Shown here: positions 1 through 16,810 of the stretch, one piece after another | How positions within the stretch are numbered: position 1 is the stretch's first letter | How the letters are laid out: every line of letters starts with the position of its first letter | Assembly: GCA_036785325.1 (NCBI GenBank) | Contig: JAXIVH010000010.1 | Location: 3,673,225 to 3,737,224 of the forward strand | Source of the DNA: Urophycis tenuis | Taxonomy: Eukaryota > Chordata > Actinopteri > Gadiformes > Phycidae | Length of the DNA stretch: 64,000 nt | Direction: 5' to 3' | Notes under the pieces: model-generated | What the model saw: the letters and a program-made list of their open reading frames with translations, nothing else | Databases searched by the model: none | What the model was told of the DNA's origin: nothing | Program-made: the position numbers and the translations under genes

Positions 1-1393
<1,393 letters not shown>

Positions 1394-2896
1394 TATGCCA
1401 GTGTGGTGGAGGATGGGGATCATTACATGACCCCGGGGGACTTTGTGCAGAAGTACCTGTCCCTGCACACACAGCCGCACCATAACCCCTGCACCGTGGA
1501 GCTCCTGGCTGGCGTGGCCGACACCACGAAGGACGGGTGAGCAGCGGGGTCGCGACCTCCAGTCAGAGAACATCCTGTTAGCGTTTGGAAACAAGTTATT
1601 GCACCGGTGGTTGACTCATAAACATCTATCAATTACCTTTATATCTCTCACTATTTCTAGTGTATCTATTGATGTGTCTTGAACACACAATGCTACTCTC
1701 AAGTAATTGAATGTGTGTTAATTACATCTGGGTAAAAATAAATAGTGCATTAACCTGTAAACATATTTGTTGTCATAAAAACATCTTGTTTGTATACAAT
1801 CACGTGATAATTGGTTTACTTGCCGGATGATAAGCAAAGTTCAAATGAGTCACGTTTGATTTGTAAAGTAGTTCGACAGCGGTGACAAACCGATCATGTT
1901 TGCGAACACGTGTCCTTCTCCCAGATAGCGACTCTTCTCTCTCCTTCAAACAGACTGATCTCTTTCCAGGAGTTTCTGGCCTTTGAGTCGGTTCTCTGCG
2001 CCCCAGACGCCCTGTTCATCGTCGCCTTCCAGCTGTTTGACAAGACAGGCACCGGGGACATCTCCTTCGGTGGGTGGCCCGGAGGCCGCCGCCCGCTGCA
2101 GCCTCGCTCTCATGCTGCTCCTGGTCTCCACCCTGCAGCACACCGGGATGATGTTTACTGCGTGACTGGGTTGACGTCAGGGGTGGGGTCAGGGTGGGGT
2201 CAGGGTGGGGTCAGGGGTCAACCTGCTCAGGGATGCCTACTGGCTGACTGTAGACACTGGAGGTCAAAACCACAACCTCTCAGCCGTCAGCCTCTACATT
2301 ATCTCATCTCCTTTGTGTCACGTGTTTCTCATATACTCATATTTCTATTAAACGTTAAGATGGTTTTAAGTATTTCAGCAATGGTCAGCGTTGACCGCGG
2401 TAGTGGTCATCCTTCTGCTGACCCCGAGGCTGGAGAAGACCAGGAGCGATGCGTGTTCGAGGGTTGATGCGTGTTCGAGGGTCTTTGCGTTCGACCCGAG
2501 GGGGCCGCTCTGCTCCCCGTGGACTCCCGGCGCCGCGGAGAGACCCCCCGCTGTGGCGCGTGGCGTGGCGTGAACGTGAACGATCTCGCGGCAGCCCGTG
2601 TGTTTGTCTTCCCGAGACATCTGGAGGCCGTGGAGTCTTCCAGATATCAGCCGTGGGGAGCGGTCTCTCCTGCTGGTGTTTAGAGGAGGAGGAGGAGGGG
2701 GGAGGGGGAGGGGGGAGGAGGAGGAGGAGGAGGAGGGGGGAACATCCATCATGTAACCCGTCCCATGTGACCCAGGAGGAAGACAAACCACAAGTGTTAC
2801 CGAAAGTCATCACAGAACGCATTTCCCCCAAGTAGAGTCATACCTTCCCATTGTAAATGTGGAATTCACGCACACACACACACACACACACACATA

Positions 2897-2937
<41 letters not shown>

Positions 2938-4973
2938 ACCCCACCAGACCATTAAAGACTTTTTCCATCTAACTTTAACTAGTCTACCTTTAACACTGTG
3001 TATCCCAGTCCAGAAAAAACAACACTACAGCCATTGGATCCATTGGATTTCAAACATTTCCCACGGGATGAATAAAGTATCCATCTATCTATCTATCTCT
3101 ATCTACCCCCGCACGGATGTGTTGCCATGACTCACTCCTGCCTCATCACCGGGTCGTCCTCTTCTTCCTTCAACAGAGAATGTGCGCGACATCTTCAGCC
3201 AGACCACGGTCCACCACCACATCCCCTTCAACTGGGACTGCGAGTTCATCCGGCTGCACTTTGGCCACGAGAGGAAGAAACTCCTCAGCTACCCGGAGTT
3301 CACGCAGTTCCTGCAGGTACGGAGCAGACACACACGTACCGGTGTGTCTAGAAGATTAGCTTTGATCCTCAGGGACCTTTCTTCATGAACCTACCTCAGA
3401 AATAAATCAGGGGTGCCGACAGGTAGATTGTGGACACTGGGGGTTTGAAACCCAGAGCCCCCTGGAACCCTTTCAGCTGGGAGTCAGGCACCCTAACCAT
3501 AGACTATATCCTTTACATGGTAATTATAGCCTCTGTCATAGCGCTGTGAATCACCTCACTTTCTCAGGCGGCGTTCACAGGTTGCGAGTCGCGGCTTAAA
3601 AAGCCTGAAGGGCTGCCTTGCTCGACTGGGGGAATTACCGCGCGATGTCGTGTTGCTGAAGCACACTTTGCGTTGGCATTTGGAGCGTCTTAATGCCCGG
3701 CATTATGTGTCACGTCGGTGAAAGGCCGTACTCAGCGACTGGCCTCCCTGGTGTCTGTAGCGGAGGCCCCCGGCGGGCCGAGAGCCAACCGGGTGGTCCC
3801 GCAGGTTCTGGGGGTCCGGGGGGCCAGGCGGGATCCTTCACAGCGCTGTGCGGCCGCGGTGGCCCACCGCCTCGCCAGAGACCCTCGCGTGGCGAGGGTT
3901 AACTCACTAATCTGTCCAAATTGTACACAGGTTGTTTCCCTGGTTGACCCAGCTGATGTGTTATTGCGTTATTGCCGTGTTGTTGTAAGTATGGTGATGG
4001 ATGGAGGCTGAGGGGAGCCGCCAAAGATGTCATCCAGGGGGAAGTGGGAGTTGTTATTTCTACAGTCTGGGGCCTGCCACCTTGTGGCTGTTGTTGCATG
4101 CCTGGAATTAATTGGTGGAAGCACTCGCCACACGTCTGTGGGCGAGCAGTTGTGCGTTTTGTGTCGGTGTGTGTGTTGAGGCAGCAGCGGCCGGCGCAGG
4201 GCTCGAGCCTGTTACAAGGGGACATCTGTGGTATCGGATGTCATCGCAGTTGTTGTTCCTGGAATCCAATCACCGTAGGTAAAGAAAGCTAACGTGACAG
4301 AGAGCAAAACAAGCTAATTAGGTAAATCGGCGCAGATGATGAAAACATGAAATACTATTACTTAATAGCGCTGTAGATTATGATTTCATCCTGAGCGGTT
4401 TCCAGTGAAGGAGCAGGTAAGAGTGAGGCGTCTTGCTAAAGGGTGCTACGGCTGAGCACCCTTACCGCCACACTGTCCTGCCCCCGAACACCCTTCAATA
4501 AACGCCATTTTTATCCTCATCGTCCTCAATGGAGAACAAACGCGTGAGACGAGATCAGCTCAGACTGGGTGGGGGGAGAGGGGAGGTAGGGGAATGTGTG
4601 TGTGTGTGTGTGTTTGTGTCGGGGGAGGGGTGGGGCGGACCTCCAGCATCTCCTTCTGATTCCACGGATGTCACGTTGAATCTTCCTGCCCCCGGACACA
4701 CCTGCCGACCACCGGGGACCCCGCGCCGCATGCTTCCTATTAGAGTGCTGTGATTAAGAGAGCACAGCCTCTAACAGTGTCACTGCTGATGACTTCCATA
4801 AGCAGGGCCCACAGCTGCCCAGCTGTGATATGGTTATACCTTCTGCTTCTCTCGGGCCTTTTCTCCCCCCGCTTCCCCGTCTCATCACTGGCCGGTAATG
4901 CGATGCTCGGGTCACAAGAACTCTCTCTTTGCTGCTTTTTTGTGAGATAATAGTTTCGCCTTCTCCCTCTCTG

Positions 4974-5020
<47 letters not shown>

Positions 5021-5066
5021 CTGCCTCTCCCCCCTCTCTCCCCCTCCTTCTCTCTCTTACCCCCCA

Positions 5067-5113
<47 letters not shown>

Positions 5114-5159
5114 CTGCCTCTTCCGCCTCTCTCCCCCTCCTTCTCTCTCTTACCCCCAC

Positions 5160-5194
<35 letters not shown>

Positions 5195-5614
5195 GTCTGC
5201 CTCTCCCGCCTCCCTCTCTTCTTCTGTGGTGCAGGAGCTGCAGTTGGAGCATGCGCGCCAGGCCTTCGCTCAGAAAGACCAGAAGAAGAGCGGCTCCATC
5301 ACAGCGCTGGACTTCAGCGACATCATGGCCACCATCAGGCATCACATGCTCACCTCCTTTGTGGAGGAGAACCTGGTGTCCGTGAGTCTGACCCAATGCC
5401 CCGGAGCCATGAGCAACTCACCGCCCTTCATTTAGGACACTTTAGGAGGACGCTCAGAGCTCCTCCAGGTCCTCTTCTGGACCTGGAGGAGGAGACAGTA
5501 GGGAGGAGACAAATACAAATAGTGTTACGTACAGGTGGTTCTGGGGTCAGAAGGTCAGAGAAAAGCGGCCTTTCTCCCGAGCGTGAGGTTAATAAGCTGA
5601 ACCAAAACGACCCC

Positions 5615-5691
<77 letters not shown>

Positions 5692-5763
5692 TGTGTGTCT
5701 ATGTGTGTGTGTCTGTCTGTGTGTGTGTTTGTGTCTGTGTGTGTGTGTGTGTCTGTGTGTGTC

Positions 5764-5814
<51 letters not shown>

Positions 5815-5839
5815 ATGCGTGCGTGCGTGCGTGTGTGTG

Positions 5840-5871
<32 letters not shown>

Positions 5872-5882
5872 TGTGTGTGTGT

Positions 5883-5920
<38 letters not shown>

Positions 5921-7183
5921 GTGTGTGTAGGCGGCTGGAGGCAGCACCTCCCACATGGTCAGCTTCTCCTACTTCAACGCCTTCAACAACCTCCTCAACA
6001 ACATGGAGCTGGTCCGCAAGATCTACAGCACCCTGGCCGGCACCCAGCCGGACACCCCCGTCACTAAAGGTGCAGCGCGGCGGGGGCTGGCGCTTAGCCG
6101 TTAGCTCCATTGTAGTCATAGCTCCATCGTCATGTCACGTTTTACCTCCCTTGACAGGAAACACAGGGAACGTGATACCGCAGGCCTTGATTTGTAAGGT
6201 CACCGCGAAGCTCACCCCTTTGTGTGAATCAGTGGAGCTCTGTCAATCACACGTCCTCCTCCTTCTCCTCCTTTTCCTTCTCCTCCTCCTCCTCCTCCTC
6301 CTCCTCCTCCTCCTTCTCCTCCTCTTCATCATCTTCCTTCTCCTCCTCCTCTTCCTCCTCCCTGTCCTCCTCTCCTCCTCCTCCTCCTCCTCTTCCTCAT
6401 CTTCATCATCTTCCTTCTCCTCCTCCTCTTCCTCCTCCTCATCTTCCTCCTCCCCCTCCTCCTTCTCCTCCTCCTCCTCTTCCCCCCTGCCCCTCCTCCC
6501 CTTCCCTCTGTGTTTCCCCTGACAGTGTTTTTCACACACTCCTTTGATGCCTCCTCACCACTCTAGTTTTCTTACACCAAGCAAACCACAAAATATGTTT
6601 GCAAAGTCTGACTGTTCACATCTGACTGACATGCACATACATTTATGTTCCTGCGTGGTCTGCTGAGAGTACAGAGTTCTTCAATGGTGTCAGGTTGATC
6701 ACTGCACGGTATGCAGTGACATCAACTCCGGGGTTAAGGAAGGCAGGCTAGTGGTCAAAGGTCAAAGGTCATTGGCCCGACTTGCTGGATCAGCTTGGGT
6801 GAACATACTGGGCAGAGTGACTCAACACCCGCCGTTGTAATACAAAAAGTATATTATCTCAAGAGTTGCTCAATGGACATCAGTTGTGTGACTGGACCAC
6901 GTCGCGTGGTTTGTGCCTTGGTGAAACCCCACCAAGATAACTACTCTAAATTGAAAACAAACATTATAAAGTATCTACAAATACGAACAGCATCCTCTCA
7001 AACATCCCATGATTGGAAATCCCAAACCTTGTCACCCTTCAGTATCATAACTGCATGATGTGATTGAATGTTCTGTGTGTCGCCATGCAGAGGAGTTTGC
7101 CAATGCGGCCAATAAGTTTGGGCAGATCACCCCCATGGAGATAGACATCCTGTACCAGCTCTGTGGCCTCCACTCTCACTCTG
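1394..7183 (+). CDS. slc25a12: slc25a12 (aralar1), calcium-regulated mitochondrial aspartate/glutamate carrier, partial: six internal exons
   Basis: Exons 1394-1536, 1954-2069, 3177-3316, 5235-5381, 5931-6069 and 7091-7183 have consensus splice sites and join in one frame, giving about 259 codons that match human residues 22-280 roughly. The family exchanges matrix aspartate for cytosolic glutamate plus a proton in the inner mitochondrial membrane, serving the malate-aspartate shuttle; the EF-hand half regulates it. The exon 1536/1954 junction rebuilds the calcium loop DTTKDGLISFQE, keeping the D, T, D and terminal E ligands known from the human structure. Motifs such as FNWDCEFIRLHFGH, ELQLEHARQAFA and LDFSDIM favour slc25a12 over slc25a13. 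The start lies outside the window. The whole C-terminal six-helix carrier domain is absent from the rest of the window, so the model ends before or in the gap at 7,963. Confidence 0.93.
2684..2740. repeat. (GGA)n-rich purine tract
   Basis: Short GGA/GGG-rich purine block inside a slc25a12 intron. No gene is associated with it. Confidence 0.8.
2869..2938. repeat. (CA)n microsatellite
   Basis: CA dinucleotide run with minor interruptions in the slc25a12 intron before the exon at 3,177. Confidence 0.9.
4965..5220. repeat. (CT)n microsatellite with a repeated pyrimidine cassette
   Basis: CT-rich tract directly upstream of the slc25a12 exon at 5,235. A cassette of about 75 bases, CT run plus CTGTCTGCCTCT plus C-rich segment plus TTACCCCC, occurs two to three times. 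It acts as, or at least occupies the place of, the polypyrimidine tract of the acceptor at 5,234. Confidence 0.9.
5618..5930. repeat. (TG)n microsatellite abutting a splice acceptor
   Basis: About 310 bases of TG with CTGT and GCGT interruptions. It runs right up to the TAG acceptor of the slc25a12 exon starting at 5,931, so this exon has almost no ordinary pyrimidine tract. Confidence 0.93.
6255..6510. repeat. (TCC)n trinucleotide tract
   Basis: TCC/CTT-rich low-complexity block in the slc25a12 intron between the exons ending 6,069 and starting 7,091. It encodes poly-Ser and poly-Leu frames that are not genes. Confidence 0.9.
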
Positions 7184-7962
7184 GTAAGTCTCAACTAGTT
7201 ATTCACCATGGACCCAGGATCGGGTTCGGGTCATAGGGTTAGTGCTAGGGTTAGTTATAGAGGAAGTGTTAGTATGAGGACTAGAGTTGAGCTAGTTAAG
7301 TTGACGTGTACTTGCCAGCTCCTCTGTGATGGGTGTCTTGGCAGCGATATGCTGGTGTGGTTGGGTTTGCTCCGTGGTGGTACATGGTCCAAACACCCTG
7401 GGAACCCCTGATTCCATCTAGGGTCAGATTAAGCTTCGCTGAAACATTTAATGGAGAAAAAAAAATGCTTTCGTTTAACGAGGCCACGAATAGAATAAAA
7501 GCGGTTATAGCTCCTTTTTTATTGGACATAAAGTATGTTTTGATAATTCATTTTAACAATAGTGTCCTGGATTGTTTGTTTACGAGATGGACATAAAGCA
7601 TTGTCGTGATTTTATGATGCTCTGGCCTCGTATAGAACTTGTCCTTTCCGCAGTTAAACAACAGAATGCTTTCATTAATGGTTTTGGCCACAGGCACAAA
7701 CTGTTTCTTGTAAACTCAAATAAAAGTTGCTATAAATGAAGCTTATACGGCAGTAAAATGCTGTGGAAAATCTTACATCAACTGCTGCTGCGTATGATCA
7801 GGCTAGGCTAGGCTACGCTAGGCTAGGTACGCTCTCCTGGTGTAACCTCACATCAGTCCATCTCCTCTCTCCTCCTCTCATATCTCTCCCCTCTCCTCTT
7901 CTCCTCTCTCCTCCTCCTCCTCCTCTCCTCTCTCCTCTGTCCTCTCCTCTCTCCTCCTCTCC
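7184..7962. other. Sequence between the last slc25a12 exon and the first assembly gap
   Basis: No exon of the slc25a12 carrier domain is found here. The stretch ends in a short GGCTA tandem repeat near 7,800-7,827 and then a CTCTCCTC low-complexity run that leads into the gap, a typical place for an assembly break. Confidence 0.7.
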
Positions 7963-8162
7963 NNNNNNNNNNNNNNNNNNNNNNNNNNNNNNNNNNNNNN
8001 NNNNNNNNNNNNNNNNNNNNNNNNNNNNNNNNNNNNNNNNNNNNNNNNNNNNNNNNNNNNNNNNNNNNNNNNNNNNNNNNNNNNNNNNNNNNNNNNNNNN
8101 NNNNNNNNNNNNNNNNNNNNNNNNNNNNNNNNNNNNNNNNNNNNNNNNNNNNNNNNNNNNNN
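7963..8162. other. Assembly gap, 200 N
   Basis: Exactly 200 undetermined bases, flanked on both sides by TCTCCTC-type low-complexity sequence. The second gap in this window is also exactly 200 N, which suggests a fixed placeholder and not a measured length. Confidence 0.99.
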
Positions 8163-8390
8163 TCTCCTCTGCCGTGGCATGAGGATGAGGAGGGTCCCGC
8201 CTGGCCGCCCCCAGGACGAGCTTCCCCCCGTGAACAACAAGCCGGCCTCCGCAATTACCCCCCCCCCCCCACCGGGGGGTCCGACCGGCCGCTATTCAGC
8301 CTCACAGAATCTACAAGAACATGTGGGCCGGACCAGCTGGCTAACTGCAGCCGCTGGCTGAAAGCCCCGAATAATACGCTTTACAGAGCG

Positions 8391-8412
8391 GGGGGGGGGC
8401 GGGACTATAAAT
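8391..8412 (+). promoter_or_regulatory. Possible GC box plus TATA box
   Basis: A GGGGCGGG GC box is followed at once by CTATAAATAG, a good TATA-box match, just right of the first gap. No gene is visible downstream on this strand, so the promoter reading is weak. Just beyond lies an imperfect tandem duplication of about 30 bases (near 8,490-8,550) around TGGTCCGTTTAT. Confidence 0.3.
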
Positions 8413-9427
8413 AGCCTTATCGGGCGTTTCGACATATAGCGCCGGCCGCTGGGCGGGACGGGACGGAGGGGGATGAGCGGGGAGACGCGGCGGCGAGATG
8501 GTCCGTTTATATGGGGACGGGCGGCGAGGTGGTCCGTTTATGGGGACGCTGCTGCGCGCATTCAAGCACTCCCGTCCACAGAGATCATCTAAATGATAAT
8601 GTCATCTGTCACTTTATACATTAAGGGATTTCTTTTTTTTTTTTTTTCCCCCATCTCTTCCCCGCCCTCCCGGGTGGGGGTGGGGGTGGGGGTGGGGGTG
8701 GGCGTTGGTTACCGCGCGGTGGTTCCTCTGATGAGTTTACAGAATTGCGTTGATGACACGCGCCGCTGGGATGTACAGCTATATGCGCGGCGGCGGCGCC
8801 GGGGGAAGGTTAAAATCTTCCCTTTCAAGGGCCTCAATCAGGCTTAAAGGAAAACAGTAATCACCGTCTTTCAGCGAGTCCCGGGCGCTCTCGTCAGCCG
8901 CGTCCCCGGCCAGGCAGCCAGAGCAATCAACCTGCCAGGCATTAGCAGCGGATAGACAATCTGAAAATAAAGGGTATAATGCACCTGCCAGGCGAAATGT
9001 CCATTTGGAGAAAAGCTAGTGATCCAGGTGACCCTGCTTGGGGGGGGGGGCGGGGGGCTACCAGAGGGGGTGGAGGAAGGGGCTGGAGAAAGGGGTGGAG
9101 GTTTGATGTGGGGAGGAAATTTAACAGAATTCACCCGGATCCCTGATGTCCTCTATGCTGACAGTGCTCTCAGAGCCCGCCCCATTATGGCTTTTGTGCC
9201 GCTTAAGAAGTAAAAGCCTTTTTGTGGGGGGGGGGGGGTAATCACAGGCCTTTGTTAATGGACAATATGTTAATGCAAACACGCATGTGTCCGGGGATGT
9301 TTAAGCTTAAAAACAAAATGACCTTTGGCCGCCCTGGCAGGTGGAGCGGGCGGAGCCACAGAGTGCGGGCCGAGACGTGAGGGGGCGGCTGAGAACTGGC
9401 GCCGGGCTGCAGCCTCCTGCTGCTAGC

Positions 9428-10030
9428 GATGCTAATGGTTAGCGGTGCAAGCGGTTAGCGGTACAAACGGCCAGTGGTGCTAACAGCTACAGCTCGCGGT
9501 ACAAACAGCTAGTGGTAAAAACGACTAGCGGTACAACCGGCTAGCAGTGCTAACAGCTCACGGTGCTAACAGCTAGTGGTAAAAGCGACTAGCGGTACAA
9601 CCGGCTAGCGGTGCTAACAGCTCGCGGTACAAACAGCTAGTGGTAAAAACGACTAGCGGTACAACCGGCTAGTGGTGCTAACAGCTCGCGGTGCTAACAG
9701 CTCACGGTACAAACAGCTAGTGGTAAAAACGACTAGCGGTACAACTGGCTAGCGGTGCTAACAGCTCGCGGTGCTAACAGCTCGCGGTGCAAACAGCTAG
9801 TGGTACAAACGACTAGCGGTACAAACGGCTAGCGGTGCAAACGGCTAGCGGTACAAACGGCTAGCAGTACAAACGGCTAGCGGTACAAACGACTAGCGGT
9901 GCAAATGGCTAGCCTTACAAATGGCTAGCGGTACAACCAGCTAGCCGTGCAAACAGCTAGTGGTACAACTGGCTAGCGGTGCAAACCGTGAGCGGTACAA
10001 ACGGTGCAAACTGTGAGCGGTGCGCGCGGT
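9428..10030. repeat. 16-bp minisatellite, about 37 copies
   Basis: Degenerate tandem array of the unit CGGCTAGCGGTACAAA. Variants AGCTAGTGGTAAAAAC, GCTAACAGCTCGCGGT and ACCGGCTAGCGG recur in a set order with a period near 64 bases, so four-unit higher-order repeats are visible between about 9,480 and 9,780. It is non-coding. Confidence 0.93.
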
Positions 10031-11035
10031 TTAGCTAAACTGCCCCACTGAACCCATTGTTCCTGCTCGTCTTCCGCACGCTGAACCCCCAGCCACAAAC
10101 ACAAAAGGCGCGGCGGTGGTTCCACGGGGCGCAGCACGACGCTGTGTCCCGCAACGCTGCGACCGCAGAGCCACACCAGAAGGGCAGCGCCACACACGGC
10201 CGGTCGCTAACACGCAGACACAGACACGCATGCTCGTGTGGAAAATATCAGCACTACTTTGAAAACAATACATGAACAATGTTAAAAAAAATTTTTTTTT
10301 TTTAAACGACACACGAGATTTGTCCCAAATTGAAATGTTGAGCTACACGAAGGCGACAAAACAATGGATATCTAACAACTCTGATTATCTAGCGCTGAAA
10401 AAAAGGTGACCAAACCCCACCCCCCTCTGAGTGGTGCTTGAAACAAGGAGGCCATTAGGCCCCTTTTGTGATTGAAAGTTTTGACCTGCCTCTGAATTCT
10501 AAGTGATTAAAACAATCAAATTTAATTAAATTTTAAATTTACTCAACCGCTCCTGTGTACACTCATGTTCCTGACGAGGCCTTTTAAAACCCAGTACCAT
10601 ACAGAGCACTCCACAGCCCCCCCCCCCCCCCACGCCAATATCTTTGCTCATAATTACAGCCTCTTGTTTAAGAGTGCTCACCGATGCCGCGGGGCCGACC
10701 AAACTCCCAGAACCCTTCAGAGCGCGGCTCCCACGCCGAATTGGTTTTCCCCTAAACTCAAAACAAAAAACGACGACAGTGCGGGAGAATCAATACCAAG
10801 AAAATAACAGCCTGCAGTTATTCACCGAAATCTAGTCTGGGTTGTTGTTGGTTTTTTTTTCCGGGGGGGTTTGATGTAGTCAGTGGAAAAAAATAAATAA
10901 ATAAAAGACAGCGGCGATTGCGGGCAGGTGGCACCGTACGTCACCGTGACAACAACGATACCAACAACGATCAAACAACCCACTCCCCAGGCCCAGTGGT
11001 ACGGTCCGGCCTGACTTTGGCGATATCCGCTTCGG

Positions 11036-11190
11036 GGCCACACCCCCCAAACCCCTTTGAGAGACGGCCACACCCCCTGCCTGTGCGCGGCGGCCACGCC
11101 CCTCCCGTGCACGCCGGCCACGCCCCTCCCATGCACACCGGGCCACGCCCTTCCCATGCACGCTGGCCACGCCCCCCCCGCCCGTGTGCG
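11036..11190. repeat. Short minisatellite carrying CCACGCCC motifs
   Basis: About five units of 23-27 bases, each with GGCCACGCCC followed by TCCC and GTGCACGC-like sequence. CCACGCCC is the recognition core of KLF/SP zinc-finger factors, so this is a cluster of such sites, whether or not they are functional. Confidence 0.8.
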
Positions 11191-11613
11191 GCCCCCCCCC
11201 GCTGACCTTCTGGAGTGCGTCGGGCGGCGCCGTCCTCTTGACAACGCCGTGAATCGCTCAATCAGAGCACCGGCCCTGCGGCGCCCGGCACATCAAACAC
11301 GCGCCCCAGGGGGGGGGGGGGGGGGGAGTACAGCACGGGGGGGGGGGGGGGAGAAAGCCAGGGAGGGAGGGAGGGAGGGAGGGAGGGAAGGGGGCCGCGG
11401 CGTTGGGTGGTGTACGGCGGGTGGAGGACGGCGTCTCATCGAGTGCCAGGAGTGATGGCGTGAAAAGGAACAATGTGACTGAGTGTGTTTTGTTATGTGG
11501 CTGCTCGCTGAAGGGAGAAGACAGGGAGGCCAAGGAGTTGATGAAATGATTACAGAGTGGTGGTGGAGAGAGAGGGGCGAGGGGGAGAGAGAGAGAGGAG
11601 AGGGGGAGAGAGA

Positions 11614-11649
<36 letters not shown>

Positions 11650-13061
11650 ACCGGGTGGTGTGCAGGGCGGCAGAATCCATCCTTGTTTAACACCGGGGTG
11701 GGGGGGGGGGGGGGTAGCGGGGGGGTCCCCACATGACTCCAGGAGGAAAGGTTCACCCCGAGCCTGCAGCCCTCTGCAGCCCTGCTCCTCATCTCCAGAG
11801 CCGTCCAAACATCTCCACGGCCACGTGTGGATGGAAAGGCCTCGGCCTGGTCTCCAGCGGGGCCACTTCAGCACCACCACAGCGGCCCCTGAACGCTCCC
11901 CACGCTGTGAGAAGACCCCGTCCGTACACTCTCTGTCCTTCAGGCGAGGAGGCCACGTGAAAGGCTCAGCAGCAACGGCCCATCACACACACACACACAC
12001 ACATGTGGATGTGCTTCCTCCACGGGGGAGGTGCACCTCCCGGTGGCCCCCCCCCCCCCCTCCCCCCACCCCTCGGATCTCATCTCTCCTTCCTGCCCGG
12101 GCCTTCTCAGCCTCCCTCCACATTAATTGCAGGCCGGGCCTCCTCCTTACAGGAGCGGAGTGCGGTGGGTTGGGGGAGGGGAGGGGGAGGGGGAACCTGT
12201 CTGTCAGTGATTTTAATCTCTCCTTTTGACCGAGTTTCCCCGGGACCCTGCAATTTGGCCCTTTGCTTTCATCTTGGCGTGCAGCGGCGGGCCGGATCCC
12301 CGCGCCCACTTCCACGGGGGGGGGGGGGGGGGCCGGGCCCGCATGTGATCCTGCAGGACCGCCGTGTGTTTACAACGCCGTGAAGATGACCGCGTGAGCA
12401 CGCACACACGCACACGCACACACGCACACGCACACACACACACACACACGCACAGACACAAGCACACGCACACGCGCACGCACGCAATTACACCACGCGG
12501 GCATATTGGTTTCAGCGGGTATTGTCAAACAATGATTACCCTTTGAATCGGCGGTGGTCTCCCGACAAATCAATGCAATTAGCATGGCATAATCACAGCA
12601 AAGTAATTACAGCAAAATCACTTATTAAAAGGCCTTAGAAATTAAAGGCGTGCGTCGCACAATACAAACTATTATCTTGAAACGGCGACTCGATGATGAG
12701 TTCAGAGGAGAACCGATTTCAATTACAGCCCACGAAGGAGTCTGATGTGGCACGCTATAGGCTGGTGCGGCCTCGTTTAAACGGGGACATTTAAAAGATC
12801 AAGAAGCTGCTGTATGAGCGACACGCCACAAGCGTGCAGAGACGGCGGCTTCATGGATCAGGTCGGGGGACTTCGTGTTGTCTCGCTGTTTTTAATGCGT
12901 GAGGAGAAACGCATCGACAGGATGACGTTCCACAGATCTCGAGACATGGCTGCCAGACAAGTAAACAATGGCCAACACAAACACACACTATCGACTGAGT
13001 GACTCGAGCGTGCACGTGTGCGCGCTCACGCACATACACACGCGCACACACACACACAGAA

Positions 13062-13096
<35 letters not shown>

Positions 13097-13130
13097 GACA
13101 GAGACAGAGAGAGAGATAGAAGAGCATCAC

Positions 13131-16810
<3,680 letters not shown>

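Larger units (their letters stand above)
8163..13130. other. No gene recognised: GC-rich sequence, minisatellites and candidate conserved non-coding DNA
   Basis: By position this should hold the 3' exons of dync1i2 (minus) and slc25a12 (plus), but neither WD40 repeats nor mitochondrial-carrier repeats are seen in any frame. It contains a 16-bp minisatellite (9,428-10,030), a CCACGCCC array (11,036-11,190), long G runs, CA repeats (12,398-12,485) and complex, non-repetitive stretches (8,580-9,030, 9,130-9,350, 12,480-12,800) that look like conserved non-coding elements. It may be a large dync1i2 intron. Confidence 0.5.

Noticed and set aside
5396..6119. Cys/Val- and Thr/His-rich open frames of 100-300 codons
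   Set aside because: Produced by the (TG)n repeat and the adjacent exon read in other frames.
1394..7183. slc25a13 (citrin) as the identity of the first gene
   Set aside because: Residues such as DCEFIRLHFGH, ELQLEHARQAFA and LDFSDIM agree with slc25a12, and the neighbours are those of the SLC25A12 locus.
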